Positions 25,401 to 38,900 of a DNA stretch of 64,000 nt are shown in pieces; position 1 is the first letter of the stretch, and each line of letters starts with the position of its first letter. Below the pieces are notes generated by a model. It had not been told where the DNA came from, made no database searches, and saw nothing but the letters and a program-made list of their open reading frames with translations. This DNA comes from Flaccisagitta enflata (Eukaryota; Chaetognatha; Sagittoidea; Aphragmophora), in contig OZ231127.1 in NCBI GenBank assembly GCA_965153355.1, forward strand, positions 64,108,001 through 64,172,000, in the 5' to 3' direction. The position numbers and the translations under genes are program-made.

Positions 25401-28400
25401 ATGTAAATCTATCTTCATTCATCAGGGCAAGTGTGTCGTGAGGATAAACAGAGCAAACTTCAAGACATTTCAAGAAACTACCGCGAGTCAGTTAAAAGTG
25501 ATCCAGATGAACGTTCGACAAAAATATCAGTTCAAAACAGAATGGACCCTAGGGTAGGTGCAGGTGATGATTTAAGATCAGCGGGTGTCGCGTTAATCTT
25601 TCACTCTCAGTGGCCTATCCATTGAATCACGAACTCTGAGCTGGAAATTAGGCCAGTCAAGGCCCATTCCACTGAAGCACGACCTCGTGCTTCAGAGGAA
25701 TTGGAATTTGTGCTTGAGTGGCTCATGACATCTTTTCATACTGCAATTGACATCTTTTCATACTGCAATTGACCTCTTTTCATACTGCAATTGACCTCTT
25801 TTCATACTGCAACGAAATAGAAAGTCACGGGTTGTTTTTTTTTGGGGGGGGGGTGCAAATATTTCTATAGAATAAGAAACTTACTTGATTTCTTTTGATT
25901 CAGATTTTTTTTCTTATCTTTATCAAAATTATCAATTCTTTTTTTTTCAATTTTTCCCATTATAGAAATTTTTGTTTTCTTTTTAAGAAAATAAGTTTTC
26001 TTATATGCCAATGTTTGTTTCAAAATGATGATACTAAGCAAATATATTGAATTTTATTTTTGATATCAAAATTCCCCAAGATAAATAGAGATAAAATAAA
26101 AAAGGGAGGAGAAATAGAGAGAGATGGAAAGAAAAAAAGGGATTTCTTGATTTCTTCAAAAAAGCATAAAAAGAATTCCATTGACTACTGTGACAAAATA
26201 AGTTACTTCCAATTCCTCTGAAGCTCGAATTGCAAAAAGGTATATTACACACTAAGCCCTAGTTATTTTTCATTCCACTGAAGCACGACGTCGTGCTTCA
26301 GTGTAAAAAATTTTAACTTAAGCACGATTTCCGTGATTAAAAGGATGCCCCTCTCTCCTCGAGCATAATTTCTATAAAAAACTCCAGCAGCGAGGAGAGT
26401 CATACAGTTGGTCAACGGCATCGGAGAAAGTCACATCCTTTCCACTTCAACACCATATCGGCCTCGGTGATCTTCTGGAATACTCACACGATGGAAAATC
26501 GGGAACAATGAGATATTACACTAAAAGGAAACCAAATGCAACAGCCACCATCCCGGAAAAACGCTCTATGGCCTCAAAAGTAGAAGATGACTTATCTTGG
26601 CAGAACATCAACGACAACGCCAGGTAATGATGAAGAACGTGACCGATTGTCAGCTGTTGGATCAGAGCGATCAAATATTTCATAAATGAGCTCTTTCCGA
26701 TCGTAAAACAACAGCTACTTCTGGACTTAAGTAGGATTGTGACGGACAAAGAAGCTCAGCAGAAGTTGTTTGAAGAAGCCAAGGAGTTCCTCGACGAGTT
26801 CTTTGAACACGAGGGTCTCGCCGATAGCCAACATCACCGGCGCAGACTTCACAAGGTGACACCCCACCAAAAACCACTGAGGTGGGTTTAAATCTTTTGC
26901 ATTTCTATGACTATGTGGATCATAAATTTACACAATTATGAAGTGTAAGGCTAGGGTCCACATGCGTATTTCTTTTTTAGTGAGAAAAGCATCTATTCCA
27001 TCATCTCCAAAGGTAAATCAGCGTATCCGAAATGACGGCTATTATGAGCACACGCGGGAGGAGTTAATATATGGGGCTAAAAGGGCTTACCGGGAAACTG
27101 CTTCGTGTCTTGGTCGGAAAGATTGGGAATCGCTGCAAGTTTTTGACTGTCGTCGACTACACCGCCCACGGGAAATGTTCAATGCCTGTTGCAATCACAT
27201 ATCCTATGGTAAGGGCGAAAGAGAGATTTCTACCTTCTGATCACCCACCTTCTCTATGTACTTCTCTAGCTTTCCTCCCTTGGAAAAATAAGTGACCACG
27301 CCCTTTAATGACTCTAATGAATTCTATCTACAGTACCGGAATCAAAGAACTGGTGATAAGGAGGGAAGCCATATCTCTCCAATTACAAGGATATGAGATC
27401 TGAAATTTTTCTGTGGTGTGCACCTATAGTACCCCCACCCCCCATAAGGGTTTGGAGCTGTTCCGGGCAATTTTTGTTTTTGGTTGTCAAAAAAAATTTT
27501 TTTCTAAAAATTGCTATTGTAGGCTAAAAAATTTATTTCAAAAATTGTCTTTTATGTTAGATATAGGTAATGCCAAGAGCTACAAATTTCATTTTTTGAA
27601 AAATATTTTCCGCCAATTTTTAAGGGAACGACACTAAAAAAACAAAAATTTCAAAAAAATGAAAAATAGCTGTAATTTCCTAAATGATTGGCTTAACATG
27701 ATAATTTTTGGCATGACAGTAGTCCAGAGACCCTTCAATGTGTATGCAAAATTTCAACAGTCATAGTTGAATTTTAAAGGAGTTATAGCATTTTGAAATT
27801 TTAATGATTTTTTGTAAAAACTATTTTTTCCTATAAAATTTTTTTTTGTCAACCATTTTTCTTAAAATTTCATATACAAACAAAGTAACTGATGAATTTT
27901 TGCTTCCAAAAAAAATTTGGCCACTGTGACCCCTTAAAAAAATTTTTTTTTCTCAAAAATTGACAAAAAAAAATTTTATAGGAAAAAATGGTTTTTACAA
28001 AAAATCATTAAAATATCAAAATGCTATAACTCCTTTAAAATTCAACTATGACTGTTGAAATTTTGCATACACATTGAAGGGTCTCAGGACTACTTTCATG
28101 CCAAAAATTATCATGTTAAGCCAATTATTTAGGAAATTATAGCTATTTTTCATTTTTTTGAAATTTTTGTTTTTTTAGTGTCATTCCCTTAAAAATTGGC
28201 GGAAAATATTTTTCAAAAAATGAAATTTGTAGCTCTTGGCATTACCTATATTCAACATAAAAGACAATTTTTGAAATAAATTTTTTAGCCTACAATAGCA
28301 ATCTTTAGAAAAAAAATTTTTTTGACAACCAAAAACAAAAATTGCCCGGAACAGCTCCAAACCCTTATGGGGGGTGGGGGTACTATAGGTGCACACCACA

Positions 28401-31400
28401 GAAAAATTTCAGATCTCATATCCTTGTAATTGGAGAGATATGGCTTCCCTCCTTATCACCAGTTCTTTGATTCCGGTACTGTATACGTCCCAGCAATGAA
28501 TGGCGGTCGGATCAGGCCAGCGATAACGATATTCCGCCAGTCAAAACCCAACGGGGAGCATGTGCGAATATGGAATGATCGCCTGATAAGATACGCCGGG
28601 TATAGGACGTTAAATGGAACGGTGACCGGCGATCCAGCCACCCTGTGGATTTCCAAATTATGCCGTCACCTGGGGTGGAAACCCAGAGTAACCAACTGGG
28701 ACATCCTTCCATTGCTAATTCAAGTAGACAATACTGATCCCTTGATGTTTACCCTACCACCGGATTTGGCAAAGACGGTTCTCATTCGCCATCCTAGGTA
28801 AAATAGGAGAACATTAAGTTTGACCAATGGATCAAGGCCGAGGTATCAGGGAACTGAGTTTTCAGGATGAAGGGTTCACGAGGAAACAGTTATTGATATA
28901 TTAACTACAAATTTTAAAAAATATCCTTAGTCTTTCATTCTATCAGGTAAGCAAGGGAAAGTGAAACTTTTCAGTCCATTTATAGTCACGTGCAGGCGAC
29001 TCTACAACCCGCTCTGTTCGTTGGTCCATGGGTCGGTCTGTTGGTCACACTTAGCTTTTTTCGGCGTTTACGGGCGGTTTTGGGGTTACTGCTCCTGCCC
29101 AACTGCTTGGTCAATTTCATCACTGTCCCTGCCCACTTGCACGCGACTTGGGTAGCCGTGTATCCTGCCTTGTTCATAGTAGAGTTGGTGTATCACGCAG
29201 CATGTAAATATTTGACATTGAAGTAGATCTGATAGCTTTTGATTTGTACTTTTTTAAGCTGCTGAACACAAATCTTTAATAAACAGCAACATTTAGGCTG
29301 TTGCTTTTAACCAATCCTATCTTCTTGGCTGAAAAAGCAGGATTCGATCCTATAAAAATCTTCAATTTTTCTGTATAATTAATTAATCCCTGATTTATCA
29401 GATATATCAAGCTGGAAACGTTAAATCTTCACTGGTATGCACTCCCATCAACGACCAACATGGCTTTGAGAATTGGTGGAATTGAGTATGGAGCAGCGCC
29501 TTTCAGTGGAATACATGTGGCATCTGCAATCGCTGAAGGGCCTCTCAACAGTGAGACTAGGTATTGACAAATTTGCAACATGTCCACGTAAAAGCATTTA
29601 TTGTACAGAGCTTATTACAATTTAATCATATATCTTTAAAACCCCTATTGTTAAGCCTGAATAACATTATTTGTATTCTGATTTTAAAACAAATTTTCTT
29701 GATGCAAAGTAGCAAAAATCTTGTTTTCTTCTCAATTTAAAAGAATTATGGAAAAATTCGTGAAAAAATTTCATGGAATAAATTTATTTTCACAGGTAAA
29801 ACGGAGAAAGATACAATGTTTGAGCACAAAATTAAAAGGGAAAAATATTGCCCTATTAAGATTGCTTGCCATTTCTGCAATTTCTTAATGGTTTTAGTTA
29901 CAGGAACCAGATTGCGCTCATTTTGAAGAGTTTTTAATGTCTATCTCCTCAAGAAGCTGAGATATTCTTTTTTGAAGGTGTTGCAATACTTATTTCCTAG
30001 GTAGTAACCATAACTACACGCATTTTGCGTGATAACTATATGCTTAATAACTTTTTTCATCATTCCATGAATATGCGTAGATACAACTTCTCTGCTGAAG
30101 TAGGGAAAGCTATGGATATGGATGTCACACAGGACCCCTCACAATGGCGCGATAAGGCGGTTCATGCTCTGGAAGAAGGCTTAGTGTATAGTTTTCAGGT
30201 GCCAGTCTTTTCCTTTTTATAGTTCTTGTTTTGCAAAAGCCATCTGATCTGGCTACACTTATAAGATATTTGATTATCAAAATCTACTTGCAAAAAAGAA
30301 AGAAACTAGAGCATAAAGCAACACATTAACTTGCCTCGAGCAAAATTGAACGAATTAATTACAAATAACCTTTCCAAGACACATGGAATTGCAATATTGA
30401 ATGACGCAACGATAGCGGAAATGGTCGAGGGGTTTATTGTCAATGAAGAGAAAACAAGTGATGGCTGCGCAGTGGATTTTCAGACAGACACTGGCAAAGC
30501 TGTGAAGAACCTGATCAACACTGAGGCCGTGGACAAATGTTGGCGATTAAGATTAGATACAACATCACCCTCCAAAAAGATAGCATTTTTTCACCGACAA
30601 GGTTATATAAACTTTAGTTGTGTGCATTCAACGTCACTAATTGATTTATGAGCCGTTTTTACTTAACTACCCATGCAATAGACTATAGGGGTTATCCAAG
30701 TTCACTGTTCTTCTTGATCTTATCTAGATGAAACAAAGGTGCGAAAATATGTTTGGACAAGGTTCCGAAAAGGGGAAGTTCTAACAAATCTTCCACAGCG
30801 TGTTGCCGGTATGTGGCATCGTCGAGGGCGGCTGAAGGCTCTAGGATGGGCATGCCGCTTTTTTGTGGGCATGATGGGCCACACATCACGTCAAAGATAT
30901 CACAATGCGCATATTTTGTACACTCGAATGCACGGAGCTAGTCATCGACTCGCGGAGCTCCTCAAAAGAATGCTGCAAGACTATTTCGCCATTGAGGTTC
31001 TCACTATCTTAATCTTTAGTTCATATGACGGTGCAATTGTCTCTTTAACAGGGTGAGCAAAATATTTGGGAAAATCTTGGGAAAATATTAGAAACAACCC
31101 TTTTATCTTGAATAAAAAAATGAATATCGGGGTCACAATATTGTTGCGGATGGGGGGCAGGGGCATCCAACCCCCAGCCTCCCCCCAACCACATCCCCAA
31201 CCCCCCTTCAACACTCTCACACACAAAGAATACCAACTGCAGCATCCTAAATACACGTTTTTCGCGTGACCACTCGAGTGTGACGGATGGACGGATGGAC
31301 CAATGGACCAACGGACAGACTAAGCCTCTTACAGAGTTACGTGTCCGCAACTAAAAAACTTGAAAACGCAATTGATGTATGGCGACATACCAACAGCCAC

Positions 31401-34400
31401 TTCAGCATCCCAAACATTTTGATATCAGCATTCCAGAGGTCCTTACTGTCAAGGGCAGGGTAAATGGCGCATAAGCATTACTTCATAGACCAATTCAAAA
31501 AGTTGCCAATAAACCTATTTGACCTTTTTGTCTGACAATAAAACTGCAATAAAACAACATTCAGGTAGAACAGGCGTTGGAATTTGACCCAGCCAAGATG
31601 AAATATGAAGATTTGATTGTGTTGGTGGTGGAAATGCCATCCAGTAATAGGTGGTTGCGAAATTTCATGGATGGAACTAAAAGTGGTGCAAGAATACAAA
31701 ACTTGCGGTGAGTACTTCATAATATGTCGGGAGGTGAGCAAATTTTTCTTAATGATAAGAGAAGCTAGTCTTGGCCTCCCCAATTTTCAGATGCGTCCTC
31801 ACCTCACAAACGGAGGCTTTTTCCATCTGTCCATTGGTCAGCTAAAGAGCATTTAATTAAAATCCCGGATTATTCTCACCTTCATCCATACAACAGATGC
31901 CAGATAATTGATTTGTTCATAAAAGATGTACATAATAAATAGAGGACGCATCTTCTCTTCATTCATTATGGACAGTTTCGCTATCTTGGTTATCGACTCA
32001 AGTGCCTCCCCAGAATTCGGCACACTGGCAGAACGTCTGACCAGCGCTTTACATGAGGGCGGCGCTGTCGAAATCATGCCAGCGCGCACGGTGGATGAGC
32101 TCAATGGTCAACATGAAGCAATTCGAATTTGGGCACATCGACTTGGAAAGGTCAAATTATCTAAGAATATAATCCTGATTATCTCCAACGAATACAGAGC
32201 TAATTAAGTGTAGTTTTACAGGCTCTACTCAAAACATTTGGCCACAAAGACCATGCTGATGCCCTACAGTCGGTGCGCACCCTAAAATTAAATGAGAAAT
32301 GGAAGATTGCCCTCTCGGAGAACGATTGGAACGGTATGAGAGTAATGATACATATGTTTAGTAAACGGTATGAGAGTAATGATACAGATATTTAGTTTTG
32401 CTAAATGGGAAACTAGTGATGCGCATGGTAAATAGTCAGTGCGGGCTCTCAAGGCCCTCTTCCATATTTTTCAGTTAGGGTATACTGAATGATATTGTTC
32501 CATCTATCATAGTAATCAGTACCTTGGATTAGAATGTCTGGCGGTCGCAAACAAGCTTGACCTCCATTCTATCCTTCAAGGGTATAGTTTCTTAACAATG
32601 TTACCCTCTGGTGATACGTTGAATTTTGGTAACATAGGTAACAATCATTTGCTCTTATCTGTTTTGGTAAGCATTTGTGTTTTGGGTTAGACTAACAATG
32701 GATGTTTGCTCACAAGGCCCTCTTCCATATTTTTCAGTTTGGGTATAGCAAAGGATATTGTTCCACCTATCCTTTTGTGGGTTCTGTCTTGAAAATTTAG
32801 GCAGGTTTTGGTGAAGAAATTGTCAATTGCAACTATCACAGGAAAAAGTCCAGAGCAGATTCGTCATGAGCTGGAGAGGATACACTATGAAGAAATTTAC
32901 CAACTGCGTGTGCTAAAGAACGTGGAAATATGTAGAAAAGACAAAAGGTTCCAATTTCAATAGCAAATTGAATTCTGTCTGCATATCTAATTCATCATCG
33001 TAACCAGCTTTTAAACCTCACAACAGCCATCGAACTCTCGTAACCGATTTGGTTAAAAACGATGAAAGTCCACTGGCTTTTTCTCCTGGCGACGACCTCG
33101 GCGTCATTCCGCAAAACCATCCAAAACTTGTTCAGATGATTTTGTCAAGGCTAAGGCCCGGCTCACCGGATCCCGATCAGCCCTTCTACATTGAAACTGA
33201 AACCCAAATTGACAGTTCTTACGGTAATAATGCGGGCCTGTATATTGTTCCGTATTCCCCCCTGGTGGGGGGGGAAATAATCAAAGGGTTTGAAGAAAGG
33301 GAAGGAAAAGGAAGGAGGAAAAAAGAGAAAAAAAAAACTTGGGGAAAGTATAACTTTTGGTAGTAAAAAATCATAAAACTTGATACGTTAAACATAATTT
33401 AACATTATTTAAACCTTAAACACCCAGTTTTAGTGGTTTATGGGGAAGAAAAACATAGATTTGGTAAGGCGACACAATGCGTCGCGGGGAAGAAAATGAA
33501 AGGGGGGGGAAATAATCAAAGATTATGGAATTATATACACCCCTGTAATAATGAAAGACAAAACTTGTTGGGTACTACGTGACGGACGGATATCATGAAT
33601 CACGAGGCACGGCTATATGCTAACTACCTCTGCTTGCCAATCCGCAAATAAGGAACCAAGAGGCGATGGAATGCTCCGAGTCGACTTCCACCCCTACTGA
33701 CGCTCAAGGAAGCGCTTACGTATTACTTGGATATCACCACGCCACCGACCCAGGATATTCTCGCCGACTTGGTTCACATGACCGACGATGATAGGGAAAA
33801 GAAACTTCTGTCAGCTTTGGCTCACGAGAGTAAGACGTTCGATGCCTGGCGCGTCAAGAAGGCATCCACGTTTCCAGAGCTTCTGCAGACGTTTCCGAAA
33901 CTGCAAGTGGATCCGGCGCTTCTCTTAACAAAATTTCCCACGTTACAGCCCCGATTATATGCCATAGCATCATCACCGGCGGAGGAAAAAATCCGAATTA
34001 CGACCGCTATTGTTAAGAGGAAAGGTAGATTTTTTGAAAAAAAGAAAAAGGAGGGTGGGGAAGTAGCCCATTAAGTGAATTGTACTCAGCTAGTATAAAA
34101 ATCTGAACAGTATCTGGGTCCGCGATGGAGGGGGGTGAAAGATCACCAATTCCATAAGATCGCTATCACCAAAAGATCGCTAACCCTGTAAGTTACTATA
34201 AGTCTTACATTTAGAGTCTCCATACAAAGTTTCATGAAAATCCATTGAAAAATGGCAAAGTTATGCACGTTTATCACTTTTTAGCTAGTAGGGTGGTTTT
34301 AGGTGGTTGAGGTGCAAGGGTGAAATATGCTTCGTCGTTGCTCGATAACTACCACTGTGTAGCTGATTTGGGTGGTTTTAGGTGGTTGAGGTAGCCCGGG

Positions 34401-35874
34401 TGAAATATGCTTCGTCGTTGCTCGATAACTACCACTGTGTGGTTGGGTGGTAGGCTGGTTTGGATAAATAGTGTGCATATGTTGAATTCTTCCATTTAGA
34501 GACTCCATACCAAGTTTCAACCAAATTGGTTGAAAAATGTCCAATTTATGCAAGTTTGTTACTTTTAGAACGGTAAGCTAGTTGGGTGGTAGGTCGGTTT
34601 GGCCGGTTAGCATACTCAAATGTAAATAAATCACGTACATATGTTGAGTCCTTCCATTTAGAGACTCCATACCAAATTTCAACCAAATTGGTTGAAATAT
34701 GCCAAGGATATGCACATTTTTCACTTTTAGGCTAGTAGGCTGGTTGGGTGGTAGGCTGGTTTGACAGGATAAATAGTGTGCATATGTTGAGTTCTTCCAT
34801 TTAGAGACTCTATACCAAGTTTCAACCAAATTGGTTGAAAAATGTAAAAGTTATGCAAGTTTTTCACTTTTAAGCCGGTGGGCTGGTTGGGTGGTAGGTC
34901 GGTTTGGCCGGTCAGCATGCTCAAATGCATATAAATCACATGCAAATGTTGAGTCCTTCCATTTAGAGACTCCATACCAAATTTCAACCAAATCGGTTGA
35001 AAAATGACAAAGTTATGCACGTTTTTCACTTTTAGGCCGGTAGGCCGGTTGGGTGGTAGGCTGGTTTGACAGGATAAATAGTGTGCATATGTTGAGTTCT
35101 TCCATTTAGAGACTCCATACCAAGATTCAACCAAATTGGTTGAAAAATATAAAAGTTATGCAAGTTTTTCACTTTTAGGTCGGTAGGCTGGTTGGGTGGT
35201 AGGTCGGTTTGGCCGGTCAGCATTCTCAAATGCATATAAATCACATACGTATGTTGAGTCCTTCCATTTAAAGACTCCATACCAAATTTCAACCAAATTG
35301 GTTGAAAAATGCCAAAGTTATGCACGTTTTTCACTTTTAGGCCGGTAGGCTGGTTGGGCCGGTTGGGTTGGTCGGATCACAAAAATCGGATAGGATGTAA
35401 AGCGCCTTACCCTAGTACAACTTCCCACCAAATATGAACCAAATCGGGCAAAGCATAAAAAAGTTATCCATTTTTTGAAATCCCTAACGACGACAACGAC
35501 GACGACGACGACGACAACGACGACGACACCCACCCGCCTTGAATTATAGTCCGCGTCGGAATGATATTCCGTCGCGGACAAAAATAATGAATATTGGAAA
35601 TGTTTAGATGGCCCTGTCCATGGTTCAGGCTCCATCAAATTATTATCAAACTATTATCAATAAACTATTATCAAAAATAGCGCACGACAGCAACGCCATG
35701 TACGGTGTTTGCTCAAATTGGATTGCTTCTCATCACGAAGATTGCCTTATTTTCGCATTCGTTCGTCGCTCTGAATCGTTCCATCTCCCTTCTGATGCGT
35801 CACTTCCGGTCGTTATGATAGGCGCCGGCGTCAGTATTGCGCCATTCAGGTGAGAGAGTAAGAGAAAGGGAGAA

Positions 35875-35950
<76 letters not shown>

Positions 35951-38900
35951 CGAGTGAGAAAGAGAGCGAGTGAGAAAGAGAGCGAGTGAGAAAGAGAGCG
36001 AGTGAGAAAGAGAGAGAGTGAGAAAGAGAGAGAGTGAGAAAGAGAGCGAGTGAGAAAGAGGGCGAGTGAGAAAGAGGGCGAAGTGAGAGAGAGGGAGAGT
36101 GAGAAAGAGAGCGAGTGAGAAAGAGAGCGAGTGAGAAAGAGAGCGAGTGAGAAAGAGAGCGAGTGAGAAAGAGAGCGAGTGAGAAAGAGAGCGAGTGAGA
36201 AAGAGAGCGAGTGAGAAAGAGAGCGAGTGAGAAAGAGAGCGAGTGAGAAAGAGAGCGAGTGAGAAAGAGAGCGAGTGAGAAAGAGAGCGAGTGAGAAAGA
36301 GAGTGAAAAAGAGAGTGAAAAAGAGAGCGAAAAAGAGAGCGAATGAGAAAGAGAGCGAGTGAAAAGTAAGACAGAATACAGAAAGAGACAGACAAAAAGA
36401 GACAGAGAGAGACAGACAAAGTCAGACTAGGTGAGAGAGAAAGAGAAAGACGTCTATGAGAGAATTCAATGAAGCGTGCTGCTGAGTGAGAGCGCTGCCT
36501 GATTAAAGGGAACGAATAGACGACATATACCCCCTCCCCCTCCTTTTTCATCGCATAATTTCCAATCAACTCAAAGAGTGTCAAGAAAGAAGAGGATCGG
36601 GTGTGATTTACCGAACAGAGGCCTGGGTAGCATATCTCTAATCTCTTACCCCCTCTCAGCCCCCATCCTGCCGTCCTCAAGACCTTAGAGCTTGACCTCT
36701 AGCTCTCACTATTACTCTTACTCCTCTTTCTCTGTTTCTCTTGCGCCCCTAATCATTTCTATCTCTCAGCAACTACGCGCGCTCTTTAAGGCCTCACTCA
36801 CGACCCTTCTAAGTCGCTAATAGAAACCTTTTTTTTCTTGACATCGATGACGTCAATGGCTTAGTCACATTCCCGCCCCTTTAGGACGAACGACAATGAT
36901 AGCATATGAGAATATAGGTTAGGAGATGGAGATATACATGGAGAGGATCGAGGCTATGTCAACACGGACGTCAAAAAGATGTGATAGAACTTTATATAAT
37001 AGCCTGTACCTAAATGACAAAAAGCAATAAAATTAACATTCTACAAGCAGATCATATTGTGGGACTGTCTCAGGCTTCTATTGAAATTGATATTGGCTTT
37101 GAAATTCTACTTTTAGGTGGCCGCGCCATACCTTCCATAGACCCTACCCCTATAGGAAATCCAAAATTTCAAAGTTCTCAAATTCCAATTCTGACTGCAG
37201 ATTTGGAATCTGCAGAAAAAACTGTCAATTGAAAGTGTTTTCCTTTTGTTGATATTCCAATTAGAAGGTGGTCAAAAGTGCTGTCAAATATCGCGAAACA
37301 TACCTTTCCTTTTAATTTCTTTGTAAAATTATTGAACTTACCTTTTTTAAAGATCTTTAGCGTTAAATTTGATAATGATCCCGAAGGCATCTTGAAAAAA
37401 GAAAAGCATTTTCAACAGATAGTTTTTCATACAGATTTCAAATCTGCAGTCAAAACATTGATTTGAACAATTTGAAATTTTTAGTTTCCTATTGACCCAT
37501 GGGAAGTTCAAGGTAAGGCGCGGAAACCAAGATGTAAACTTTTAAAGCTGAAAATGATGACAATAGAAGCCCAAGACAGCTCCACAACATGAACTGCTCG
37601 TAGAATTTCAATTCTTTTGGTTTTAGTCATTTCAGTACAGGCTATTATATAATGTATATCCATATGTAACACAAGCTGTTCCTAATTGAAAGATGTTTAA
37701 AGTCCCAACCCACAATGGCAATCTACAATTTAGTTTTACCTCCTAGAAAATACTAGCATGTAACAAAAATCTATGGAGATAATTCTTAGGCCTATCGATA
37801 ATTACAGAAATACCCCCTTGGAGCGAAAAGTGGTTTTAACTGTGGAATACGAACATGGTCAATTTAATTAATTTCCTTTTGAAGGAGTTTTTGGAACGAA
37901 CGAATAAAGTGCAGGTTGCAGTACCCCGCGCACCCGGAGGAAGAAACGCTTTGGGGAAAGTGGGGAAAGCTCATTCTATTTATGGGCTGCCGCTCAACAG
38001 ACAATGAAGAAATAATCTTCGACAAGTGAGACCACTTTAAGACGATGAGAGGAGGGTAGTGCGATCATGCGAGTGAGACGGGATGTGTCGACGAGTCAAT
38101 GTCGATGTGTCCGTGTGTGTGTGTGTGTTTGTCCGTGTGTGTGTATCCGTGTGTGTGCCTGTCTGTGTCCGTGTGTGTGTGTGTGTGTGTGTGCGTGTGT
38201 CTGTGTGTGTGTGTCCGGATGTGTGTCTGGATGTGTGTCTGTGTCTGGATGTGTGTGTGTGTGTGTGCGTCTGTGTGTGTGTGTGTGTGCGTCTGTGTGT
38301 GTGTGTGTGCATCTGTGTGTGTGTGTCTCTGAGTGTATGTGTGTGAGAGTGAGTGAGTGAGTGAGTGAGTGAGTGAGTGAGTGAGTGAGTGAGTGAGTGA
38401 GTGAGAGAGAGAGAGAGAGAGAGGCTTACTGAATACCAACGGACTAACAAACAATGATCTATGAAAAGAAGTACACGACTAATAAAATTTCTATCACATT
38501 TACCGTCAATACAGCGAGATAAAGACGGTGGTGGCCAAAAATCACGTGATCGCCAAATTCGCGACATCCCGCGGTCCCAGAAAGAATGAATACGTCATGG
38601 TACGCAACAAGGCCGGATACACGGCTACCCCAGTCGCGTGCGGGTGGGCAGGGGCTGTACTTGGGGTCACTAGATCATTTGAAGCCATAGACCGCAAAAA
38701 AAGTGTGACGGACGGACCGACAAAGCGGGGTGTAGAGTCACGTAGCACGCGACTAAAAATGGCTTACATATAGGCTTGAAATGTAATGAAATGAACCCGC
38801 TTTCAAGTTCATGATATGAATGGATATTTTTCAATCTCGCTCGGGTCAGGATTTGCTTCGTAAGAACGCGAAGAATATTTTCAAGGACGTTGTTAAAAAG

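Noticed and set aside
26938-27012. Exon 7 of the NOS-like gene starting at the tttttttag near 26,980
   Set aside because: It would need phase 1 from the preceding exon, which ends in phase 0. The acceptor at 27,012 restores both the phase and the NOS alignment.
30331-30651. Exon 11 of the NOS-like gene starting at 30,331
   Set aside because: The frame is right, but the phase-0 acceptor cctttccaag at 30,378 aligns exactly with the NOS block boundary. The preceding residues match nothing.
35733-36680. 315-codon Ser/Leu-rich antisense ORF
   Set aside because: It is driven by the GAGAGCGAGTGAGAAA minisatellite and runs antisense through NOS-like exon 19.
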